Of a stretch of 49,017 nt of DNA, positions 43,310-49,017 are shown in pieces (the stretch's first letter is position 1; the number at the start of each line of letters is the position of its first letter). The notes beneath the pieces were generated by a model. It worked only from the letters and a program-made list of their open reading frames with translations, did not search any database and was not told the origin of the DNA. Origin of the DNA: an uncultured Clostridia bacterium (GTDB lineage Bacteria > Bacillota > Clostridia > Oscillospirales > Acutalibacteraceae). The translations under genes were made by a program, and so were the position numbers. Location: the NCBI GenBank assembly GCA_947630835.1, contig CANRIZ010000019.1:1-49017 (forward strand), written 5' to 3'.

Positions 43310-43990
43310 ATGAGTAAAAAAAGAAAAGCCCTTAAAGCGGATACTACGGACATAGTTTGCAGAATAATTACCGCATTGCTTGCGGCTGCCGTTCCCGTTG
43401 TTTCGTACTTTATGAATTTGATTTATTATGTTGTCGAGTCGTCCGTGTTTAAGCTCTTGTCTCAGCTTCAGGGAAACACCGAGGACGACGGCTCAACCTA
43501 CGGTTATATCAGCTTCCACTATCTGTTTTCCGAAATTATACCTAAGGATACGGGAAAAAGCGGGGACGCGCTGGCGACTATTTGGGAAAATACCCAAGTA
43601 ATACATGTGCCTATGATAATTACGGCTGTGTTTTTTGCGTTAATAATCTTAACGGCGGTTGTAATTTTGTTCGTTTCGATTTTTTCCAATTCCAAGAAAG
43701 CCCCGCTATTTTTGGCTTTATTCGGCTTCGCCTGTACAATAGGTATGTTTATAGCGTTCAGGCGCGTTTCAATCCCGATTACCGACGGCACGATTTCTTT
43801 GACCTCGTTCTTTGAATCGGAGCTTGCAAAGCTTATATTGCCTTACGTTGCCAAAATTTCAATATTGAATTTGAGCTCGGCTTGGGTTATGATGATGATT
43901 ATTTACATCGCAATAGCCTTGTTCGCATTGGCTCAGATTTTGATTACTCCAAAAAAAGCAAAAGCCCTCAAAACGGCAAAGGCAAAATAG
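43310..43990 (+). CDS. hypothetical membrane protein, four TM helices
   Basis: 226 aa, not recognised. Basic N-terminus MSKKRKALKADTTD, then hydrophobic segments near 22-45, 105-130, 140-160 and 195-220, and a Lys-rich tail TPKKAKALKTAKAK. The 60-residue loop after TM1 should be outside. ATG 43310 follows AAAGGAGATG, 13 nt after glnS, so it is cotranscribed with gltX-glnS. A longer frame from 43271 would begin inside glnS. Confidence 0.75.
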   Translation: MSKKRKALKADTTDIVCRIITALLAAAVPVVSYFMNLIYYVVESSVFKLLSQLQGNTEDDGSTYGYISFHYLFSEIIPKDTGKSGDALATIWENTQVIHVPMIITAVFFALIILTAVVILFVSIFSNSKKAPLFLALFGFACTIGMFIAFRRVSIPITDGTISLTSFFESELAKLILPYVAKISILNLSSAWVMMMIIYIAIALFALAQILITPKKAKALKTAKAK

Positions 43991-44052
43991 ACCTAACGCC
44001 CTTTGCAAAAGGCGGGAGGGAGCTTTAAATTTTAAAAGCTTCAATAAATAAA

Positions 44053-44088
44053 TTTAGGCGCAGAGCTTTCTGCGCCTTTAATTTTCGG
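44053..44088. terminator. terminator between convergent units (gltX-glnS operon and spoVAD microprotein)
   Basis: AGGCGCAGA-GCTT-TCTGCGCCT followed by TTAATTTT on the plus strand. On the minus strand it is followed by AAATTTATTTATTG. It partly overlaps the last codons of the microprotein gene. Confidence 0.75.
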
Positions 44089-44245
44089 GTATTTCATCCC
44101 TGTTTACGCTTAAAAATTTTGTTACTGTTTCAAAAACGGTAAAGACTATTATCCCAACCGTCAGTATCGCCTTTAAAACCGTCAGAGCGTTAATCATACT
44201 CGAAACGGATGAAATTATTTTTAAATCCTTAAAAAAATTCAGCAT
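44078..44245 (-). CDS. 55-aa membrane microprotein coupled to spoVAD
   Basis: The frame from ATG 44245 to TAA 44078 encodes MLNFFKDLKIISSVSSMINA, a hydrophobic helix VLKAILTVGIIVFTVFETVT, and a charged tail SVNRDEIPEN. The ribosome binding site GAGGTAA overlaps the spoVAD stop codon TGA, 8 nt before the ATG, a classic translational coupling layout. It is not SpoVAE, which is about twice as long with several helices. Not recognised; probably a one-TM, C-out or tail-anchored protein acting with SpoVAD. Confidence 0.6.
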   Translation of the reverse strand: MLNFFKDLKIISSVSSMINALTVLKAILTVGIIVFTVFETVTKFLSVNRDEIPEN

Positions 44246-44254
44246 ACGTTTACC

Positions 44255-45283
44255 TCAATTTACGTTATCGGGTTTTGTTACAAGCACACAATGGGCTATG
44301 GACGGTATGCTTTCGCCCTGTTGGGAGGAGGTCGGGGACATCAACGCGCCCGTAGCCGTAACAAGTATATTTTTGTACTCGCCCGTTTTAAGTCTGTTTA
44401 TGAAGTAGGAATTAAAAACGCTTGCGCAGCAGCCGCAGCCCGAACCGCCTGCGTGAACGTCCTGTTCCTCCCTGTAGTAAATCATCTTGCCGCAGTCAAG
44501 GTGCTTGCCGCTTATATCGAGGTTATGGTCCTTTTTCAGCAATTCTATAAGAAGCTCGCCGCCGATAAAGCCGAGGTCGCCCGTCACAACGTAATCTATA
44601 TCGGAAATATCAAGCCCCGTGTCGTTGAAAAAATCCGCAATCGTGTTCGCTGCCGCAGGAGCCATAGCCGCGCCCATATTGTTTGCGTCCTTTATTCCCA
44701 AATCCGTTATTTTTCCGAACGTTACCGCGCTTACGGACGGGCAGTCGGATTTATGCTTTGAAACTATGCTTGCGCCCGCGCCGGTAACGGTGCGCTGGGC
44801 TGTTGGAGGACGTTGACCGCCGTATTCCAGCGGGAGCCGGAACTGCCTTTCGGCGGAGCAGAAATGCGACGACGTTGCCGCAACCGATATATTGCTTGCG
44901 CCGGAGTCAACGAAAACGGACGCAAGCCCAAGCGAGAGCGACATAGTTGAGCATGCCCCGAAAACGCCCAAAAACGGAATACCCAATTCCCGCAGCCCGA
45001 ATGTGGAGGCGATGCATTGATTGAGCAAATCGCCCGCAAAAATGTAATCCGCTTTGCTCATGGAAAGCTTCGCCTTGTTGAAAGCCCTGATTATCGCTTC
45101 ACGCTGAATTGCGCTTTCTGATTTTTCAAACGAGGCTTCACCCAAGGTGTCGTCGGGAAAAACATAATCAAATTCCTTGCTCAAAGGGCCTTCGCCCTCC
45201 GTTTTGCCAACTACGCCCGCACTGCCTATTATTGACGGCGGACAATTAAAAACAACAGTATATTTACCGACTCTCTCAGCCAT
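44255..45283 (-). CDS. spoVAD: stage V sporulation protein AD (SpoVAD)
   Basis: 342 aa thiolase-fold protein. In spore-formers SpoVAD binds dipicolinic acid for uptake into the forespore. Seen: VFNCPPSIIGSAGVVGKTEGEGPLSKEFD, AGDLLNQCIASTFGLRELGIPFLGVFGACSTM, NISVAATSSHFCSAERQFRLPLEYGGQRPPTAQRTVTGAGA and GDLGFIGGELLIELLKK. All are family hallmarks at full length. Usually it lies between spoVAC and spoVAE; here it stands without either, followed by a 55-aa membrane microprotein. GGAAGG ribosome binding site. Confidence 0.92.
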   Translation of the reverse strand: MAERVGKYTVVFNCPPSIIGSAGVVGKTEGEGPLSKEFDYVFPDDTLGEASFEKSESAIQREAIIRAFNKAKLSMSKADYIFAGDLLNQCIASTFGLRELGIPFLGVFGACSTMSLSLGLASVFVDSGASNISVAATSSHFCSAERQFRLPLEYGGQRPPTAQRTVTGAGASIVSKHKSDCPSVSAVTFGKITDLGIKDANNMGAAMAPAAANTIADFFNDTGLDISDIDYVVTGDLGFIGGELLIELLKKDHNLDISGKHLDCGKMIYYREEQDVHAGGSGCGCCASVFNSYFINRLKTGEYKNILVTATGALMSPTSSQQGESIPSIAHCVLVTKPDNVN

Positions 45284-45370
45284 TTTATCAACCTTCCTTT
45301 TTTATATTTTTAGCTTTGATTACCGATTTATACAAAAATAAAATCCAAAGAAAATCAAAATTTTTGCAAC

Positions 45371-45404
45371 AAAAAAGCGGCTTCCCGAAAGGAAAACCGC
45401 TTTT
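45371..45404 (-). terminator. terminator of the aminotransferase-aldolase operon
   Basis: On the minus strand AAAAGCGGTTTTCC-TTTC-GGGAAGCCGCTTTT runs into a T stretch (TTTTTTGTTGC), 20 nt after the aldolase stop. Confidence 0.85.
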
Positions 45405-45426
45405 CGTTTGTATTATTGAGCTTTGC

Positions 45427-46650
45427 TTATTTGCTTGCCTGCTTTGAATACTTTTTGAGATAAATAAATCTCATAAGCCTTGTTTCAATGGGATTGATGG
45501 GCTTTGCACAGCCGAAAAGGTCGGCGCCGATTTGAGTTTTACAGCCCTTTTCCATAACGTGCTCAACCGCCGTTGCGTCATATTCGCTTCCCGCAACGCA
45601 GAGAACTCCGTTGTTGTCAAGTATAACGGCGTTCCTGCCTTTAAGAGCTTTGGCAACCTTTTTGGCGGATTTAAGCGTGTTGTTGGGGTTAAATATCGCG
45701 TGCCTTACCGTAGCGCCGCAAAGCTGGGCAAAGTCGTCAAGAAGCGGCTTCATAGTCTTGCCTTTTACGGACATAGCCATTGCTTCGGGCGAGGTGTTGT
45801 GAACTATATAGTTTACATCGTCGCGCTTTTTGTAAATCGTTCTGTGAAGCTCCGCCGAATCGGGATAATCGTCGCCTGCGACAAGCTCGCCTGTTTTAAT
45901 ATTGATTCTTGTAATTTTGCCGTCGCCGTCAACGGAAGTGATATTAAATACGCTTCCGTCTCTTTCCGACTTGCATACGTCGAATTTTGCGGCGTTCGCC
46001 GCCTTGGCGTCGGCATATTTTTCGGCTATATAATTTGCTATCGAATCAACCGTATCGACTATCGCGCCCGTGATTTCGTTGTACTTTGTCTTTAAGCAAT
46101 TTTCGCAAATCGTTTCAAGCTCGCTTGCAACGCTGTAAGCCTCGGCATAGTCCTTGCCCATACACAGCGCGCCGTGATGCGCCATAAGAACAGCCTTTGA
46201 ATCCGTCCTCTTAATGGCGGCAATAACGCCCTCGCGCAGCTTGCCCGTTCCGGGAAGCCCGTATGAAGCAAGCGGAACGTCGTTGCCTACTATTGCCGCG
46301 CTCTTCTCGGCAACATTGTTGACGTCAAAGCCGAGAGCTCCGATTACGGAAGCCTGCTTTTGATGCGTGTGGATAACGAAATTGGCGTCCGGACGAAGCT
46401 TATATGCGGCGGCATGAATACCTTTTTCGGATGAAGGCTTGATGTCGCCCTCGTATGAGCAGTCCTCGATATTAACAAGGACTATTTCATCGGGAGTGAG
46501 CTTTTCGTATGCTCTGCCGGAGGGGGTAATTACAAACTGAGTGTCGGAAACACGGCACGAAATATTGCCCCAGGTACGAACAATAATACCCGCGTCAAGC
46601 AATTCCTTGCCGGCTTTTATAACGAGTTCCTTTGCCTGTAAAATATCCAT
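45427..46650 (-). CDS. class II aldolase/adducin protein with a second, degenerate aldolase domain
   Basis: 407 aa. Residues 1 to about 205 form an intact class II aldolase: Asn29 in GNIS, PSGRAYEKL, Glu75 in PSSEKGIH, zinc ligands His94/His96 in IHTHQ and His158-His159 region in MAHHGALCMG. Residues about 262-390 repeat the pattern with the ligands lost: YIVHNTS in place of IHTH and LDNNGVLCVAG in place of HHGALCMG. The second half is probably structural or regulatory. Expected chemistry: retro-aldol cleavage of a sugar phosphate; substrate unknown. Behind the aminotransferase gene, with a terminator in between. GAGGTGAT ribosome binding site. Confidence 0.88.
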   Translation of the reverse strand: MDILQAKELVIKAGKELLDAGIIVRTWGNISCRVSDTQFVITPSGRAYEKLTPDEIVLVNIEDCSYEGDIKPSSEKGIHAAAYKLRPDANFVIHTHQKQASVIGALGFDVNNVAEKSAAIVGNDVPLASYGLPGTGKLREGVIAAIKRTDSKAVLMAHHGALCMGKDYAEAYSVASELETICENCLKTKYNEITGAIVDTVDSIANYIAEKYADAKAANAAKFDVCKSERDGSVFNITSVDGDGKITRINIKTGELVAGDDYPDSAELHRTIYKKRDDVNYIVHNTSPEAMAMSVKGKTMKPLLDDFAQLCGATVRHAIFNPNNTLKSAKKVAKALKGRNAVILDNNGVLCVAGSEYDATAVEHVMEKGCKTQIGADLFGCAKPINPIETRLMRFIYLKKYSKQASK

Positions 46651-46662
46651 TAAATCACCTCA

Positions 46663-46698
46663 TAAAAAATCGGGACAGGCGGTTAACCGCCCGCCCCG
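46663..46698 (-). terminator. terminator-like hairpin between aminotransferase and aldolase genes
   Basis: On the minus strand CGGGGCGGGCGG-TTAA-CCGCCTGTCCCG is followed by ATTTTTTAT. This GC-rich stem with T run lies right before the aldolase ribosome binding site and would lower or condition downstream expression. Confidence 0.75.
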
Positions 46699-46721
46699 AA
46701 TAAGCGTGTATTACAGTAAAA

Positions 46722-48203
46722 TTATTCGGCTTTAACAGCTACGTTTTCAAATACCTTGTCGAAGCATGCAAGAGCCTGGTCAATCATCTTGGGCGTATAA
46801 GCGGCCGAAGTGTAAAGACGTGAACCTGCAAGTGTAACAAGGCCTTCCGCCATATAAGCCGCGCCCATATACTGCATCTCTTTCTTGCGGACGGACGTTG
46901 CGTCAAGAACGCCGGGGATAGTCCACGGTTTCTTCCAGTTGATTGAATAGTGCATAGTGCCGACTGTTTCAAGGTGGCAGATAGAACCTTCGTTCCAAGC
47001 AACGAAGGGAAGACCGTGCTTGTTGATAAGCTCTTTAAGACCCGTCGTAAGTCTGTCGCCCATCTGACCTGCCTTCTGGCAAGCGTTCTGCTTATCGATT
47101 TCTTCAAGAGTGAAGTAACCTGCGCAGCATGAAAGCGGGTTGGCAGTCATAGTGCCGCCGGTAAAGGCTTTCTTAATCTTTTCGCCAGTAGCGTCAAGAC
47201 CCGCGCCGAGGTATTTCATATATTCTTTCTTTCCGCCTAAGCCGCCCGCGCCGGGATAGCCGCCAGCGATAACCTTGCCGAATACCGTAAGGTCGGGCGA
47301 TACGCCGAAGAAGCCCTGCGCGCAGGACATACCGATACGGAAGCCCGTAACAACCTCGTCGAATACAAGAAGCGCGCCGTATTTGCGGCAGAGTCTTTCA
47401 ACGCCCTTGTTGAAGTCGTAATCAACGGGAGTAGTACCGCTTTCGGGACCTACGGGCTCAATGAATACGGCAGCTGTGCCGCCTCTGAACTGGTTGAGCC
47501 AAAGCTTTCTTTCAAGGTCTTCGAGATCGCCGGGGAAGAATTCCTGAGTATGCTTGAACAGGAAAAGCGGAACGCCGCTTGCCTGCGTGAATTTTGAGCC
47601 GGGAACACGGATGCCGTAACCGAGCTGATCCGACCAGCCGTGATAAGCGCCGCCCATTTTAAGTATATTCTTTTTCTTGGTTGCAAGACGCGCAACACGA
47701 ACCGCGGTCATACAAGCCTCTGTACCCGAACCCTGCATACGGAACATATCAACCGTTTCAACGGAATCGGCAATTTTCTTTGCAAGCTTGTACTCAAATT
47801 CATGGAAAAGACCCGTTGAAGGGCCGCAGGTGTTGAGAAGGTCGATAACCTGCTCGCGAACTACCTTCGGGTTTGAGCCGAGAACGGTGGGGCCGCCCGC
47901 CTGAAGGAAGTCGAAATACTTGTTGCCGTCAACGTCGTAAAGATAAGCCCCGTCAGCCTTGGTGAAAACAAGCGGGAAAGGATAGTTGAAAGCGAGGTTG
48001 TGCTGAACGCCGCCGGGAATGATAGCTCTTGCTTCGTCAATCATTTCCTTTGACTTTGTGCATTTCTTTCCGTAATACTCTTCCTCATACTTTTTAAGAA
48101 CATCGGGCTTGATTGAATAAATCGGTTTCTTGATAAGCTCGTCAAGCTCACGGTTTATCGCTCGCGCGTCATGATATTCCGAAATAGCAAATCTTGTGTC
48201 CAT
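46722..48203 (-). CDS. class III PLP aminotransferase, glutamate-1-semialdehyde aminomutase-like
   Basis: 493 aa. PLP sites: GSGTEA (158-163), AYHGW (187-190), DEVVTGFR (282-289) and the Schiff-base Lys310 in VFGKVIAGGYPGAGGLGG, then TGGTMTANPLSCCAG. The N-terminus has an extra ~55 residues before the usual IPGGVQHN start of HemL-like proteins, so it is longer than HemL (about 430). No hem genes nearby, and pairing with an aldolase argues for a catabolic transaminase or aminomutase on an amino sugar or hydroxy amino acid. CGGAGGTAA precedes the ATG. Confidence 0.88.
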   Translation of the reverse strand: MDTRFAISEYHDARAINRELDELIKKPIYSIKPDVLKKYEEEYYGKKCTKSKEMIDEARAIIPGGVQHNLAFNYPFPLVFTKADGAYLYDVDGNKYFDFLQAGGPTVLGSNPKVVREQVIDLLNTCGPSTGLFHEFEYKLAKKIADSVETVDMFRMQGSGTEACMTAVRVARLATKKKNILKMGGAYHGWSDQLGYGIRVPGSKFTQASGVPLFLFKHTQEFFPGDLEDLERKLWLNQFRGGTAAVFIEPVGPESGTTPVDYDFNKGVERLCRKYGALLVFDEVVTGFRIGMSCAQGFFGVSPDLTVFGKVIAGGYPGAGGLGGKKEYMKYLGAGLDATGEKIKKAFTGGTMTANPLSCCAGYFTLEEIDKQNACQKAGQMGDRLTTGLKELINKHGLPFVAWNEGSICHLETVGTMHYSINWKKPWTIPGVLDATSVRKKEMQYMGAAYMAEGLVTLAGSRLYTSAAYTPKMIDQALACFDKVFENVAVKAE

Positions 48204-48228
48204 TTCAATTACCTCCGAACTTTATTTT

Positions 48229-48302
48229 TTTAAACGTTTGCAATTTACATAAAGTGAATTGCTGTTCACCGTAAATTATACCATATACACAAAAAAAGTC
48301 AA
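48229..48302 (-). promoter_or_regulatory. promoter, cre-like site and inverted repeat of the aminotransferase operon
   Basis: Minus strand TTGACT (48297-48302) and TATAAT (48275-48280), spacer 16 nt. In the leader TTGCAAACGTTTAAA (48229-48243) fits the CcpA cre consensus with one mismatch. Between lies GTGAA-N6-TTCAC (near 48254-48269), another operator candidate. A cre downstream of the start would block elongating polymerase, i.e. glucose repression. An unplaced palindrome TAGATAA-AAA-TTATCTA lies at 48373-48389. Confidence 0.55.
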
Positions 48303-48547
48303 TAACTATTTTGAAAATTTAATATTATGCCATAAATATTTTAGTTAAAAAACATCTAAGCGCCTTTTAAAATAGATAAAAATTATCTAAACGGATTTAT
48401 TTAAACACTAAATATACGTTGGCAAAAGGTCAAAACACAAGATATGGCAGACTTACAATCTTTTGAGTGAATATATAGTGAAAATGACAATAGCGTAAGA
48501 AGCTGCGGCGCAAAAATGCCGATTTTATTACCGCTGCCGTAATTGCA
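48303..48547. other. AT-rich gene-free stretch
   Basis: No gene or ribosome binding site is seen. The only notable structure is the 17-bp perfect palindrome TAGATAA-AAA-TTATCTA (48373-48389), about 100 nt upstream of the aminotransferase promoter and about 160 nt upstream of the half-dockerin promoter. Confidence 0.5.
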
Positions 48548-48575
48548 TTGACATATTTTTTAAAAATATTATAAT
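48548..48575 (+). promoter_or_regulatory. promoter of the half-dockerin ORF
   Basis: Perfect TTGACA (48548-48553) and TATAAT (48570-48575), spacer 16 nt. The expected start, about 7 nt after the -10, falls on the ATG at 48582, so the mRNA would be leaderless. Confidence 0.65.
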
Positions 48576-48581
48576 AAGTAT

Positions 48582-48842
48582 ATGTACGTATTTAATTCGT
48601 CGGCGCAAAGGGCGGAGGGCTATTCAAAGGCGTTTAAAAACAAATTTGAGGAAATTCCGATTACGGTTTCCGACGCTAAGGTAATGCTGCAGCATATTGC
48701 AAACACGGTTCCCCTCACCGAAGCGGAGGCTAATGCCGCCGATTTGAACGGCGACGGAAAGCTTACGACAACCGACGTTAAATGGGTGCTTCAGATAGTT
48801 GCCGGGCTCAGGGACCCGGGGACTCTTGAAATAATTAAATAA
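48582..48842 (+). CDS. short dockerin-like protein without signal peptide (possibly a gene remnant)
   Basis: 86 aa. Residues 26-75 align well with the dockerin at 24.7 kb: ITVSDAKVMLQHIAN, LTEAEANAADLNGDGKLTTTDVKWVLQIVAG. The second calcium loop DLNGDGKLTTTD is intact. The first has lost its DxNxDG (EEIPITVSD). No signal peptide and no ribosome binding site; the ATG coincides with the predicted transcription start. Either a leaderless cytoplasmic half-dockerin or the 3' remnant of a longer secreted protein that fused to a new promoter. Confidence 0.5.
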   Translation: MYVFNSSAQRAEGYSKAFKNKFEEIPITVSDAKVMLQHIANTVPLTEAEANAADLNGDGKLTTTDVKWVLQIVAGLRDPGTLEIIK

Positions 48843-48872
48843 AAGCGAAAAGCTCTAAAAATTAAAGCAAAG

Positions 48873-48920
48873 CTAAAGCGGTTATACCGAGGTAAAACTT
48901 GGTATGACCGCTTTAATTTT
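48873..48920 (+). terminator. terminator after the half-dockerin ORF
   Basis: TAAAGCGGTTATACC pairs with GGTATGACCGCTTTA across GAGGTAAAACTT and is followed by ATTTTC. The remaining ~100 nt of the window are AT-rich and contain a TTGACA (48984-48989) that may start the next unit outside the window. Confidence 0.75.
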
Positions 48921-49017
48921 CATATGTAAAAGGCAAAATCCAAGTTTTATACCCTGATCTCTCGGTCATTCACCCTGATTGTATTGACAAAATATAGTAA
49001 AATATTGTATTTTAGAA

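Noticed and set aside
46722-48203. hemL (heme pathway glutamate-1-semialdehyde aminomutase)
   Set aside because: The protein is about 60 residues longer than HemL, has a different N-terminus and lies in an operon with an aldolase rather than heme genes.

Overview
The window looks like a chromosomal segment of a spore-former-related, gut-type Clostridia bacterium, most likely Oscillospirales/Ruminococcaceae-like. This is inference, resting on several things seen here: a Gram-positive-order S10-spc-alpha ribosomal cluster that includes secY, adk, map, infA and rpmJ; zinc-binding (C+) forms of S4, S14, L24 and L36; AAGGAGG-type ribosome binding sites; dockerin domains; AraC-regulated intracellular glycosidases; and a SpoVAD-like gene. 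No plasmid, phage, transposase or CRISPR signal was seen.

Layout. 1-790: the 3' end of an rRNA operon, with two tRNA genes (Lys-CTT, Glu-CTC) between 23S and 5S. 858-3915: divergent AraC regulator and GH31 alpha-glycosidase (alpha-xylosidase type). 3956-4519: small ferritin-like di-iron protein behind a structured leader. 4783-20830: an uninterrupted ribosomal protein supercluster (rpsJ to rplQ), with a 300-nt structured leader whose first ~80 nt resemble the leader of the ferritin-like gene. 20920-24195: ileS. 24196-27900: an AT-richer accessory island bounded by two identical 31-bp terminator hairpins. It holds a dockerin/Cys-rich secreted protein, a secreted or lipoprotein ending in a truncated B-repeat, an orphan promoter followed by a foldable non-coding stretch, and a two-TM protein. 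27903-31356 (minus): cyclase, FAD oxidoreductase and DUF6472-like operon, then a degenerate tandem P-loop protein. 31445-32511: class II fructose-bisphosphate aldolase. 32518-38377: AraC regulator divergent from a DUF5107-TPR protein plus GH2 glycosidase operon. 38527-44088: murA, gltX, glnS and a four-TM protein. 44078-48302 (minus): spoVAD with an unlisted 55-codon membrane microprotein, a tandem class II aldolase, and a class III aminotransferase. 48548-48920: a half-dockerin ORF that appears leaderless.

How the genes work together. The first 21 kb is translation machinery with protein export (SecY), N-terminal Met removal (Map) and adenylate kinase. Three aminoacyl-tRNA synthetases (IleRS, GluRS, GlnRS) add to that theme. 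Two AraC-glycosidase modules (GH31; DUF5107+GH2) look like local sugar-responsive oligosaccharide degradation units. The aminotransferase-aldolase pair looks like a catabolic operon with a CcpA-type (cre) site in its leader and a terminator between the genes.

The most promising undescribed items are the twin leader RNAs before the ferritin-like gene and rpsJ, the duplicated promoter box with an orphan foldable RNA at 26.8-27.1 kb, the P-loop protein with degenerate Walker A motifs in both halves, and the microprotein coupled to spoVAD. All functional statements about these are inference from sequence reading alone.
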